A stretch of 16,420 bases of DNA from Victivallales bacterium (GTDB lineage Bacteria; Verrucomicrobiota; Lentisphaeria; Oligosphaerales; Oligosphaeraceae). The DNA lies in assembly GCA_017431185.1 (NCBI GenBank), contig JAFRLP010000621.1:1-16420 (forward strand), written 5' to 3'. The position numbers were made by a program, and so were the translations under genes. This document shows positions 7,813 through 16,010 of the stretch, in pieces; position 1 is the first letter of the stretch, and each line of letters starts with the position of its first letter. Under the pieces are notes generated by a model. The model had not been told where the DNA came from. It ran no database searches and saw nothing but the letters and a program-made list of their open reading frames with translations.

Positions 7813-8676
7813 ATGAAATCAGACCGCGAAATCTTACTGGAAAAACTTGGGTTGGCACTGAAGTTGAAGTTGCTGCCGCCGCTGCACGCAAAGATGCACC
7901 CCCGCGTCACGGACTCCATCAACCACAGCAGCCGCTTTGTCCTATGTCTGTCTGGTCAGAAGCATGTGCTCTACGGGGACGGTCTGCGCAAGCGCGAGGC
8001 CATGCTTCCGCCTGGCGGCTCCGCCGCCGCGCCGCCGCTGACCCAACTTTGGGAACTCTGGGACACCCCGCAGGAGATGCTGTCCATCTGCGTCTTTCCG
8101 GAATACACCCGACTTCTGTACATTCGGCATGACGGAATTCGCCCCCCTCCCATTGGGCAGGGCAACTTTTTTCATATTCCAAGAAATCGCATCGTCGGCG
8201 ACTTGGAGGTGATGAACGCATTGCTGGCGCTTCAGGGTCAGGACCCGTCGGCGGAGTCCGCGCTGCTGCACGCCATCCTGTGCATCGTCAGGGGAGCGCT
8301 GGAACGTCTGGACGAGTCCCAGCTCCCCTCCCGCGAATATGCACGGGTTCGCGAGGCCATCAGCAATTTGTTCATGCAGGATGTCTCCCGCGAGGACATC
8401 GCACGGCACGCTCGCGTAACTCCCAACCAACTCTCCCGTCTGCTCAAGCACCACACAGGCAAGTCGTTCCGTGACAGCCTGAACGAAACCCGCCTGGCCA
8501 TTGCACAGTCTCTACTGCGTGAACCTGAAATCACCGTGGAGGAGGTGGCGCATCGCTGCGGATTCTCCTACGCCAATTATTTCATCCGCCTTTTCCACGC
8601 CAAATACGGATGCACACCAGGCGAGTACCAGAGAAAGATGGTCTCCCCCGATATTTCAGCGGGACAAAATCAATGA
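7813..8676 (+). CDS. AraC-family transcriptional regulator
   Basis: Predicted DNA-binding activator or repressor (287 aa). The C-terminal part (about 177-277) is a clear AraC/XylS double helix-turn-helix: a first HTH around VSREDIARHARVTPNQLSRL (191-210), then TVEEVAHRCGFSYANYFIRL (241-260) and a closing FHAKYGCTPGEYQRK. This second segment is the family's classic signature. The N-terminal about 170 residues are a presumed effector-binding (cupin-like) domain, with no ligand evident. The start at 7813 has AGGTGG 9 nt upstream. It is divergent from the prepilin-like operon across a 153-nt gap, the normal arrangement for a local regulator, so control of that operon is the best inference. No terminator is visible in the 132 nt before miaB. 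Confidence 0.93.
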   Translation: MKSDREILLEKLGLALKLKLLPPLHAKMHPRVTDSINHSSRFVLCLSGQKHVLYGDGLRKREAMLPPGGSAAAPPLTQLWELWDTPQEMLSICVFPEYTRLLYIRHDGIRPPPIGQGNFFHIPRNRIVGDLEVMNALLALQGQDPSAESALLHAILCIVRGALERLDESQLPSREYARVREAISNLFMQDVSREDIARHARVTPNQLSRLLKHHTGKSFRDSLNETRLAIAQSLLREPEITVEEVAHRCGFSYANYFIRLFHAKYGCTPGEYQRKMVSPDISAGQNQ

Positions 8677-8728
8677 CCGAGGCAATGCTATGCAATCCCG
8701 CGAAAATGCCAAAATGCGGAGAAACGGA

Positions 8729-8757
8729 TTGCGAAGAGGCGGGTGAGGGCTTATATT
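8729..8757 (+). promoter_or_regulatory. Sigma70-like promoter of miaB
   Basis: TTGCGA (8729-8734), a 17-nt spacer and TATATT (8752-8757) predict a start near 8764 and a leader of about 45 nt. An in-frame GTG at 8743 would lie between the two boxes, so translation from it is unlikely; this supports ATG 8809 as the miaB start. Confidence 0.55.
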
Positions 8758-8808
8758 ATCCAACTCCCTCCCCTTCCAATTCCACTCACCGACAGGCTAA
8801 GCGAGAGC

Positions 8809-10194
8809 ATGAAATACTACATCAAAACCTATGGTTGCCAGATGAACGAGCGTGAAAGCGAGTCCCTGGCCTGCCTGCTGGAGGCCCGCGGGCACCAGGA
8901 GGCGACTGCCGAGGAGGATGCGGACGTCATTGTGCTGAACACCTGCTCCGTGCGGGAACAGGCGGAACAGAAGGCCATCGGCAAGGCGGGCATTCTGGTG
9001 CGCCTCAAGCAGGCGCGTCCCAACCTCATTCTGGGCATCATCGGCTGCATGGCGCAAAACCGCGGCGAGGCACTGTTCGAGAGGATACCCCATCTGGACT
9101 TTGTGGCCGGCACGGAGCAGCTGCATCAGGTGCCGGACATCATCGAGCGGCTCCATTCGGGCGAGTCACACATTGCCGAACTGGAGAGCGGCACCCGCAT
9201 CTACCACGAATGCCCCGGGCACAAAGGCCCCAACATCTGCGCAATGGTCTCCATCATGCGAGGCTGCAACCAATTCTGCACCTACTGCATCGTGCCGCAT
9301 ACCCGCGGACGAGAGAGAAGCCGAGACCCGCAGGCGGTGGTGGACGAGGTGCGCCGCCTGGCGGACAACGGAACGAAGGAAATCCTGCTCCTCGGCCAGA
9401 ACATCACCGCCTACGGTCTGGTCGAGGCCCGCGAAAACGGGACCTACACCCCGGAAATCAGCCCCTTCGCCGACCTGCTGGAGAGGCTCAACGAGGTGCC
9501 GGGCATCGAGCGCATCCGCTTCACCTCCCCGCACGTCCGCTTCATGAACGACCGCTACGTGGAGGCCATCTGCACACTGCCCAAGGTCTGCAACTCCTTT
9601 CACATTCCGTTGCAGTCGGGAAGCAACCGCATCCTCAAGATGATGCACCGCGGCTACACCTCCGAACAGTACCTGGAGCGCATCGCCGCCATCAGGGGAC
9701 GGCTTCCCGAGGTCTCCTTCTCCACGGATGTCATCGTCGGCTTCCCCACCGAGACGGAGGCGGATTTCCTGGCCACCCGCGACGTTATGCGGCAGGTCGG
9801 CTTCGACATGGCGTACATCTTCCGCTACTCCCCGCGCCAGGGCACCTGGTCTGAACAGAACCTGCCGGACGACATCCTCGAGCCGCTCAAGCATGAACGC
9901 AATCAGATTCTGCTGGGCGACCTGGAACGGCACGCCACCGCCACCAACGCCCGACTGGTGGGACGGGTCTTCCCCGTGCTGGTCGAAGGGGTGAGCCGAC
10001 GCAACCAGGAGCGCTGGACGGGGCGGACCGAACTGAACAAGACCTGCAATTTCCGCCCCGTGGAAGGCGTGCATCCGGGTGACCTGGCGGACATCCGCAT
10101 CACCGCCGCCAGCGCCAATGCGCTGACGGGCGAAATCCTCTTCAGAGAGTCTGGCAAAGCCAGGGAAAATACCGGGAATAGCGTCAATGCCTGA
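8809..10194 (+). CDS. miaB: tRNA-2-methylthio-N6-dimethylallyladenosine synthase MiaB
   Basis: Cytoplasmic radical-SAM methylthiotransferase that adds the 2-methylthio group to i6A37 in tRNAs reading UNN codons (known for the family). The 461-aa length is typical. The N-terminal UPF0004/MTTase domain has the three auxiliary-cluster cysteines: C10 (KTYGCQMNE), C46 (LNTCSVRE) and C80 (IIGCMAQ). The radical-SAM motif C153-x3-C157-x2-C160 lies in SIMRGCNQFCTYC, followed by VPHTRGRERSR, typical of MiaB. A TRAM-like RNA-binding region covers about the last 75 residues. The start at 8809 gives the canonical MKYYIKTYGCQMN N-terminus, though its ribosome binding site is weak (GCGAGAG region). The 3' end overlaps the helicase start by 8 nt, so the two are co-transcribed. 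RimO and MtaB are paralogs, but the motif context favours MiaB. Confidence 0.95.
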   Translation: MKYYIKTYGCQMNERESESLACLLEARGHQEATAEEDADVIVLNTCSVREQAEQKAIGKAGILVRLKQARPNLILGIIGCMAQNRGEALFERIPHLDFVAGTEQLHQVPDIIERLHSGESHIAELESGTRIYHECPGHKGPNICAMVSIMRGCNQFCTYCIVPHTRGRERSRDPQAVVDEVRRLADNGTKEILLLGQNITAYGLVEARENGTYTPEISPFADLLERLNEVPGIERIRFTSPHVRFMNDRYVEAICTLPKVCNSFHIPLQSGSNRILKMMHRGYTSEQYLERIAAIRGRLPEVSFSTDVIVGFPTETEADFLATRDVMRQVGFDMAYIFRYSPRQGTWSEQNLPDDILEPLKHERNQILLGDLERHATATNARLVGRVFPVLVEGVSRRNQERWTGRTELNKTCNFRPVEGVHPGDLADIRITAASANALTGEILFRESGKARENTGNSVNA

Positions 10195-13100
10195 AATCAC
10201 CGCCGCCATTCTAAACGAGTTCTACGACCTTTTGTCCTTGGCCATGCATCCCGTCTCCCAGGCGGAGATGGTTGAATTATTGAAGGTCAACGTGATTCGG
10301 GCACGCTTTGCGGCCCTGCACAAAAGCGCGTTCTGTCACCTCCAGCTGGACAAATGCACGGACAAGGACTTTCTGGCGAGGGTGGAGTGCGCTCCGCCCC
10401 AGTATTCTCTGCGCGACCTGCGCGACCGTGAGCGGCGCGCCCGGAGAGTGCTGATGGAGGAGCCTCGGCTATGCGCGGGCGTCAAGCAGACCCTGCCCTG
10501 GCAGGCCTCCAAAAAACTGGAGCGCCAGGCGCTGCTGCGGGACATACGCAACAACTTCTACATAGGCGACTTGGACTCGGTGCTGGTGAGCCTCAAGCTC
10601 CTGGGGCAGTACCAGCCCGCCACTTACAATAGTGGTCTTTCCTTCGCGTTTCTGGAGCCTGTCTGCAACGAGGAGTGGCTGCAGAATCTCTCCCCGCTTC
10701 TGCTGTCGGCCATCTGCACCTTTTTCCTGCCCTGGGCGAATGCCAGACTGCTCTCCATCAAACGGCTGGAGGGCCTGGTGAGGGAGAACGTGACGGCGTT
10801 GACCGAGACAGCCATACTGACCATGGTTGACCACTTCCTGTTCCAGGGGGACCTGACGTCCGCCAGGCAACTCCTGCAGCATTGCCAAAACGGAGGCAGT
10901 CCGGGACCGGCGCTGCGCGAGGCGTGGATGGCGTATCTGAATGGCCATTTTGACGTGGCCATTGCCTCCTATCGGCAAATCCTGGCGGAATGGCGGAGAA
11001 AAACCAACAACCCGCACGCCTATTTCCAGTCGCCCGCCGGGCTGTTCTTCATCTTTGCGCTGCTTCGGAATGGTTCTGGCGGCCTGATTCAGGAGGGGGT
11101 CAAGGCGATTGCCGGAGCCGACCAAATCCCCTTCTTTGGGCCAGTGTATCAAACCCTTCACACCTTCCTGCGGGAAGGGCACGCCCAACCCGCCGGGGAG
11201 GAATCCCCCGATGACATCTCCGATTTCCCGCTCAATCCAGCCCAGCGGGACGGACAGCCACAGGCTGGCGATGCGACTCTCGACGGCAGGCAGCCGCTCC
11301 TGGTCAGCGTGCTGCAGTTCATCATCTCCGCCTGGGATTCCCAAACCACCACGGCCACCCAGCAAAAATGGCTGGACAAGATACCCGCCGAGAATCTTGC
11401 CGACTACCCTTGGCTGGCCCGTGAGGTCCACAACGCCAAAGTCCAATTCTGGGATTTGGAGGAGAAGAGCAAGGCTCTTCCGACGGTCACCGGAATCGTT
11501 GACTGCATGCACATACGCTCCCCCTGGGAACGCGCCTTGAGCAAAATCGCGGAAATCACCAGCCAGCCGGCGGAGGAAAAGAGTTTCCGCCTGGTTTGGC
11601 ATTGCGAATATGACAATGACCCGAATTGCCCCGTGGTGCTCCATCCCGTCGAGCAGCGGGTCACCAAGAATGGCGGTTGGAGCAAAGGCAGCCGCTTCCC
11701 TCTGCTGCGCCATCACTCCGAGCATACCTGGCCTGCCTACCTTAGCCAGCAGGACAGGCTGATGTGCAGCATTATCATTGACCAGGGGATTGGCCAAGGC
11801 ATGAAAACCTCCTCCGGGAGCGGATTCCGGTGCCTGGCTGCCCTGAAGGCAGCCGTGGGACACCCCGCTCTGTTTTGGGCCGGAGAGCAGCCCATCCATT
11901 TCCAGTGCCAGGACACCGCCCCCATCCTCCACCTTTCCCATCGGAATGACAAACTGCATTTCAGGCTGCTGCCCGCCTTCCAACCCAATGACAGTGACGT
12001 CATCCCCTGCCGTGACTCCCAAAACAACTTGCTTCTCTACCGTTTTAGCCCGCGCCACCAGGAACTGGCGGACATTCTGGGCGAGGGCATTGACATCCCG
12101 CAAAGCCAGGCAGACCGGTTCCTGCCGCTGATCCGCCCGCTTGCCGCCGAATGCACCATTCTCTCCGACGCCTCCCTGGCGTTCACGGGGCTTCCCGAAC
12201 GCCTGGGCGAAACCATTCCGCATATCCGGCTCATCCCCAACGAGAAGAGGATGAGCGTCGAGCTGTTCATGCGTCCCTTCCCGCAACTGCCGCGCTACGT
12301 GGCTCCAGGCGAGGGAGCCAAGGAGTTCCTGACCATAGAGGACGGCGGACTCAGGCGCTATGTCCGTGACCTGGAGGAGGAACTGCGCGCCGCCCGCCTG
12401 CTCCTCGCCGAATGCCCCGTCCTGGGCGAGGCCGAACAAACCCAGGACTGGGCGTGGGAACTGAATGGCACCGAACAGTGCTACGCCTTCGTCCTCTACC
12501 TGCAGCAGAATGCCGAGCGTGTGCGGATACATTGGCCGGAAGGACGGAAAATCCGCATCTCCAAACACCTCACCACCGGCAACCTCTCGCTCAATTGCAA
12601 GACCGCCAACGACTGGCTGTATGACCTGGATGGCACTGTCCAGATAGATGAGTCGCTGGTGCTCTCCTTCCAGGACATCCTCCGCGCCGCCAAAAACCAG
12701 CCTGGCAACTTCATCCAACTCGATGACGGGCAAATCATCGCCCTGGCCGACTCCCTCCGCAATCGGCTGGATGACCTCGCAGCCGTCACCAGCGACACGG
12801 ACGATGGAAATCTCCGCGTAACCCGGTTCGCCGTGCCTTTCCTGACCGAATTGCTGGGGGACGGGTCGCCCGCCCTCCACGCCATGAAAGAGCAGGAGGA
12901 GGTGATTCGCCAGGCGCAGGAGATGGAGCCGGAGGTGCCGGCGACCCTGAAAGCCACGCTGCGTCCCTACCAGAAAGAGGGCTTCACTTGGCTTTACCGT
13001 CTGGACGCCTGGGGTGCGGGGGCCTGCCTGGCGGACGACATGGGACTCGGCAAGACCATCCAGGCCATCGCCATCATGCTGGCCAAGGCCTCCGAAGGCC

Positions 13101-14326
13101 CCTGCCTGGTGGTGGCGCCCACCTCGGTCTGCGGCAATTGGGTCCAGGAACTCAAGCAGTTCGCCCCCTCCCTCAAGGTGACGCTGTTTGGCGGAACCCA
13201 TCGGCGGACGATGCTGGACAAGATGAAGCCAGGCTGTGTGCTGGTCACCAGTTATGGCCTCCTGCAAAGCGAAGACGGCGCCTTCCAGAAAATCACCTGG
13301 CGCATTGCGGTTCTGGATGAGGCGCAGGCCATCAAGAACTCCCACACCAAGCGGTCACGGGCGGCCATCAATCTCAACGCACAGTTCCGGCTCGTCACCA
13401 CGGGCACGCCCGTCGAGAACAACCTTGGCGAACTGTGGTCCATCTTCAATTTCATCATTCCAGGGCTATTGGGGGACGGCGCCTTCTTCCGCGACCGCTT
13501 TGTCAGTCCGATTGAACGGGAGCACGACCCTGTGGCGATGCAGCGGCTGGCCGCCATCGTCAAGCCCTTCATCCTGCGCCGCTCGAAGGACAAGGTGCTG
13601 ACCGACCTGCCGTCCATGACCGAAGTGACGCTGGCGGTGGAACTCTCCCCCGAGGAACGCGCCTTCTACCAGGCCCTGAGCAAGAATCTGAGGGACGATT
13701 TGGAGGAGAAGAACCTGGTCGCCGACCAGCAGCGCATGCAAATCATGGCGGCCATCACCAAATTGCGGCTGGCCGCCTGCAATCCGAGGCTGGTCAAGAG
13801 CGACTGCAACATCGCCAGTTCCAAACTGGCCACCTTCGTGGAACTGGTGGAGAGCCTGCTGGCCAGCCAGCACAAGATACTGGTGTTCAGCCAGTTCGTC
13901 ACCCATCTGTCGCTGGTGAGGCCCGTCCTGGAGGAGCGTGGAATCTCATACCAGTACCTGGATGGGCAGACCCCGACGAAGGACCGCGACGCCGCCATCA
14001 CCCAGTTCCAGAAGGGCGAGGACAAGGTTTTCCTCATCAGCCTGCGGGCAGGCGGACTGGGGCTGAACCTCACGGCAGCCGATTATGTCATCATCCTGGA
14101 CCCCTGGTGGAATCCCGCCGTCGAGGCGCAGGCCAGCGCACGCGCCCACCGTCTTGGCCAGGAACGCCCCGTCACCATCTACCGGCTCATCTCCAAGGAC
14201 ACCATCGAAACCAAAATCCTGAACCTCCACCAGCATAAGAAAAACCTGGCGGACGAAGTGCTCGCGGGCACCGAAAAGGTCACCAAACTATCCCTGGAGG
14301 AACTCGCCAATCTCCTCAAGGACTGA
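10187..14326 (+). CDS. SNF2-family DEAD/DEAH-type helicase/ATPase with very long N-terminus
   Basis: 1379-aa protein with an intact SNF2 (superfamily 2) motor at the C-terminus: LRPYQKEG (925-932, Q-motif-like), Walker A DDMGLGKT (950-957, K956), motif II LDEAQ (D1044-E1045, DEAQ instead of DEAH), motif III TGTPVEN (1072-1078), SLRAGGLGLNL, and motif VI QASARAHRLGQ (1315-1325) with both arginines. SNF2 proteins use ATP to translocate on double-stranded DNA and displace or remodel bound proteins; DNA unwinding is usually absent. The N-terminal about 900 residues are not a family I can name. The first about 430 look helical and repeat-like, and GHPALFW (558-564) resembles a segment found in other large bacterial SNF2 proteins. 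It overlaps miaB by 8 nt (ATGCCTGA) and so is likely translationally coupled. No restriction, methylase or nuclease gene is adjacent, so a defence role is not supported here. Confidence 0.93.
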   Translation: MPEITAAILNEFYDLLSLAMHPVSQAEMVELLKVNVIRARFAALHKSAFCHLQLDKCTDKDFLARVECAPPQYSLRDLRDRERRARRVLMEEPRLCAGVKQTLPWQASKKLERQALLRDIRNNFYIGDLDSVLVSLKLLGQYQPATYNSGLSFAFLEPVCNEEWLQNLSPLLLSAICTFFLPWANARLLSIKRLEGLVRENVTALTETAILTMVDHFLFQGDLTSARQLLQHCQNGGSPGPALREAWMAYLNGHFDVAIASYRQILAEWRRKTNNPHAYFQSPAGLFFIFALLRNGSGGLIQEGVKAIAGADQIPFFGPVYQTLHTFLREGHAQPAGEESPDDISDFPLNPAQRDGQPQAGDATLDGRQPLLVSVLQFIISAWDSQTTTATQQKWLDKIPAENLADYPWLAREVHNAKVQFWDLEEKSKALPTVTGIVDCMHIRSPWERALSKIAEITSQPAEEKSFRLVWHCEYDNDPNCPVVLHPVEQRVTKNGGWSKGSRFPLLRHHSEHTWPAYLSQQDRLMCSIIIDQGIGQGMKTSSGSGFRCLAALKAAVGHPALFWAGEQPIHFQCQDTAPILHLSHRNDKLHFRLLPAFQPNDSDVIPCRDSQNNLLLYRFSPRHQELADILGEGIDIPQSQADRFLPLIRPLAAECTILSDASLAFTGLPERLGETIPHIRLIPNEKRMSVELFMRPFPQLPRYVAPGEGAKEFLTIEDGGLRRYVRDLEEELRAARLLLAECPVLGEAEQTQDWAWELNGTEQCYAFVLYLQQNAERVRIHWPEGRKIRISKHLTTGNLSLNCKTANDWLYDLDGTVQIDESLVLSFQDILRAAKNQPGNFIQLDDGQIIALADSLRNRLDDLAAVTSDTDDGNLRVTRFAVPFLTELLGDGSPALHAMKEQEEVIRQAQEMEPEVPATLKATLRPYQKEGFTWLYRLDAWGAGACLADDMGLGKTIQAIAIMLAKASEGPCLVVAPTSVCGNWVQELKQFAPSLKVTLFGGTHRRTMLDKMKPGCVLVTSYGLLQSEDGAFQKITWRIAVLDEAQAIKNSHTKRSRAAINLNAQFRLVTTGTPVENNLGELWSIFNFIIPGLLGDGAFFRDRFVSPIEREHDPVAMQRLAAIVKPFILRRSKDKVLTDLPSMTEVTLAVELSPEERAFYQALSKNLRDDLEEKNLVADQQRMQIMAAITKLRLAACNPRLVKSDCNIASSKLATFVELVESLLASQHKILVFSQFVTHLSLVRPVLEERGISYQYLDGQTPTKDRDAAITQFQKGEDKVFLISLRAGGLGLNLTAADYVIILDPWWNPAVEAQASARAHRLGQERPVTIYRLISKDTIETKILNLHQHKKNLADEVLAGTEKVTKLSLEELANLLKD

Positions 14327-15839
14327 CCCAAAATGGGTCATACGGTTGGAAGGTCTGGGACCAGGCCAGCATCTGGGGCAGAGCCAGTTGCGCGGGGACG
14401 CACCAGTCGCCGTAGGCGTGGCGGGTCTTTCCGTTCACTGTCACGGACTCGTAGGCATAGTACAGGTCAGGCGAGACGTAGTTGCTGAAATGGTTTGCCA
14501 GCAGCCGCTGAAAACGCTCTCTCTCGCCGTATTGGAGCAGCCCGCGTGCGTATGAGGCGATAGTCCAATGGTCAGCGGTCTCCTCTGGCATCGTCGCCCA
14601 ATGCAGGCGGGTCATTCCCTTGATTTCCCCGTGGCGTTTTTCACGGACAGCGATGATGTCCAGAGCATCACGCTTTCCCAACGCGCCCGAGGAGAGCAGT
14701 TCAGGATAGTAACGGTAGTTTGCGTAGGCGGAATCCACCGATTCGCCGCAGTCGGCAATGGGGCGTTCCTGCTCCACGGAATAAGGCGGAAAACCGCCTA
14801 GGGCCGCTTTCCGATTCATCCAGGCGACATCCATTCGGTAGCGCAGAACCTTGGCGGCGTGCTCCAGTTCAAGGAGCTCCTCGCGGGCACACAGCCCATC
14901 CAGACGCTGGCCCAACTCCACGAGACCACGCCACATCCAGGCCGCGTTGTGGAAATATTCGCGGATATCCCTGCGACGGTCTGCCTCCGGCACGCCACGA
15001 GGCAGTTTATAGACGCTTCCGCCTGGATTCATCCAGGGATTCATCGTGTTGTAAAGCAGGTGGCAGACATCCCGCAGTTTGCCGTAAACGCCCCCAAGCC
15101 ATGTCCTGCCGCCGCGTCCGTCGGCCAGGCGGGCCGCCAATTCCAGCAGCATCCCGTATTCGGAGAGAGAGGGGCCGTAGTAGTCAATGGAACCGTCGGC
15201 GCGGACAAAGCGTCCCAGCCAGTAGCGGAAGAGTTCGCGGGATTCGGCGGTGTGCCGATAATCCAGCAGAGTCCCGCACATGGAGAGAATCGTGGGGGGG
15301 AAGCCGTCCGCCCGGAATTGTCCGTATTTCTTCACACCGTATTTGGGATGATTTCCCATAAATGCACAGCGCGCATGCACCAGGGACATCTTCCAGCCAT
15401 TGTCCTGGTTCTCGGGCAGTCCGGCGAGCATTCGCCCTGATTCCAGCCACTCCGTCCAGTGATGTTCCATTGCCTGGCAGACAGATTCAAAATAGGCCTT
15501 GGTGATTTTTCGGGGAGGTGGGCAGTTACCCACCTGGTGAGGCGGATAGGCCAGATATTTGCGCCCTTGGCGCATCAGCAACTCCTGAGGCAGGGCGACC
15601 AGCGTGTAGTCGTTGCCAATCTCCAATATCGGCAACCACCCATTGCGCCATCGCCAAGACGACGTAACTCCCGACCGGGAAAGGTGTTCCAGCACACCCG
15701 AATCAGAGGGGCGCAATTGGCCTGATGGCTCTTCTCCCACCCCCTCCATCCACTGCCGCACCTCTCCATCCCGGGTCACGATGAAGGTTTCATCGGAGTA
15801 TGGATGACTTAGAAATGCGTATTCTAGAACAGGAACCAT
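14316..15839 (-). CDS. Hypothetical protein, probable alpha/alpha-toroid (six-hairpin glycosidase-like)
   Basis: 507-aa protein without signal peptide or membrane segment, so predicted cytoplasmic. I do not recognise a named family. Residues about 110-490 are rich in amphipathic helices with aromatic and acidic loop motifs: DGSIDYYGPSLSEYG (215-229), IREYFHNAAWMWRGL (292-306), GESVDSAYANYRYYPELL (365-382), TMPEETADHW (416-425), YGDWCVPAQLALPQML (476-491). This pattern fits (alpha/alpha)6-barrel glycosidases or lyases, and D/E at 215, 227, 366, 419-420 and 423 are possible active-site acids. Residues 1-100 look beta-rich. Start chosen at 15839: AAAAGGAGA lies 6 nt upstream. The open frame to 15926 would begin before the leader hairpin. 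The 3' end overlaps the helicase by 11 nt. It is divergent from a LacI-type gene, its likely local regulator. Function is inference; the gene itself is well supported. Confidence 0.8.
   Translation of the reverse strand: MVPVLEYAFLSHPYSDETFIVTRDGEVRQWMEGVGEEPSGQLRPSDSGVLEHLSRSGVTSSWRWRNGWLPILEIGNDYTLVALPQELLMRQGRKYLAYPPHQVGNCPPPRKITKAYFESVCQAMEHHWTEWLESGRMLAGLPENQDNGWKMSLVHARCAFMGNHPKYGVKKYGQFRADGFPPTILSMCGTLLDYRHTAESRELFRYWLGRFVRADGSIDYYGPSLSEYGMLLELAARLADGRGGRTWLGGVYGKLRDVCHLLYNTMNPWMNPGGSVYKLPRGVPEADRRRDIREYFHNAAWMWRGLVELGQRLDGLCAREELLELEHAAKVLRYRMDVAWMNRKAALGGFPPYSVEQERPIADCGESVDSAYANYRYYPELLSSGALGKRDALDIIAVREKRHGEIKGMTRLHWATMPEETADHWTIASYARGLLQYGERERFQRLLANHFSNYVSPDLYYAYESVTVNGKTRHAYGDWCVPAQLALPQMLAWSQTFQPYDPFWVSP
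14324..14340. repeat. 7-bp perfect hairpin at convergent gene ends
   Basis: TGACCCA (14324-14330), AAA, TGGGTCA (14334-14340). It begins with the helicase stop codon and lies within the last codons of the convergent minus-strand gene. It could help stop or stabilise transcripts from both sides, but neither strand has a T-tract after it, so it is not a canonical intrinsic terminator. Confidence 0.4.
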
Positions 15840-15858
15840 GCTCTGTCTCCTTTTGACT

Positions 15859-15917
15859 GCAATGCCTCCCCGCTGACACTGACCGCGCGTGGCCCGGTCA
15901 GTGTCAGTCGGCATTGC
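15859..15917. repeat. Large two-part hairpin in the leader of the toroid gene
   Basis: Inner stem: CTGACACTGACCG (15873-15885) pairs perfectly with CGGTCAGTGTCAG (15895-15907) around a 9-nt loop. Outer stem: GCAATGCC (15859-15866) pairs perfectly with GGCATTGC (15910-15917), separated from the inner stem by 6 nt and 2 nt. In total 21 base pairs span 59 nt. In the minus-strand mRNA it ends 5 nt before the purine-rich ribosome binding site (15854-15846). There is no following T-run on either strand, so it is not an intrinsic terminator. Possible roles are an mRNA stabiliser, a translation control element, a protein operator or a copy of a dispersed repeat. Confidence 0.6.
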
Positions 15918-15956
15918 GACTTCCAAACCGTTTGCTTAAAAAAACTTCGGCGGCTC

Positions 15957-15985
15957 TTGAAAAACCGGAAAGGATGTGGTATAAT
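15957..15985 (+). promoter_or_regulatory. Near-consensus sigma70 promoter of the LacI-type gene
   Basis: TTGAAA (15957-15962), a 17-nt spacer and perfect TATAAT (15980-15985) predict a transcript start near 15992, inside the palindrome that follows. The leader would be about 20 nt, with AAGGA (16001-16005) 5 nt before ATG 16011. Confidence 0.75.
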
Positions 15986-15998
15986 ATAAACGTTTATA
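15985..15998. promoter_or_regulatory. Perfect 14-bp palindrome, candidate LacI-family operator
   Basis: TATAAACGTTTATA is a perfect palindrome with a central CG, the form typical of LacI-family operators. It overlaps the last base of the -10 and the predicted start site, and lies 12 nt before the regulator's own ATG. A bound regulator would block its own promoter, so autorepression is the simplest reading. It is about 146 nt upstream of the divergent toroid gene and could also serve it. Confidence 0.65.
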
Positions 15999-16010
15999 GC
16001 AAGGATTCAA

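Noticed and set aside
8743..8808. GTG start extending MiaB by 22 residues
   Set aside because: The GTG lies between the -35 and -10 boxes of the predicted promoter, and the extension is not family-like; ATG 8809 gives the canonical N-terminus.
9166..10209. 347-codon minus-strand frame opposite miaB
   Set aside because: Fully antisense to miaB, whose motifs are unmistakable; no domain of its own and no ribosome binding site noted.
10469..13345. 958-codon open frame on the minus strand opposite the helicase
   Set aside because: It mirrors the strongly supported SNF2 gene; the translation has low-complexity G/R/Q-rich composition and no recognisable domain. GC-rich coding DNA often leaves such antisense frames open.
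10187..14326. Defence-island helicase
   Set aside because: SNF2 motors occur in several defence systems, but there is no nuclease, methyltransferase or other defence gene beside it; the partner is miaB.
15859..15917. Intrinsic terminator at the large leader hairpin
   Set aside because: No T-tract follows the stem on either strand, and no gene ends just before it.
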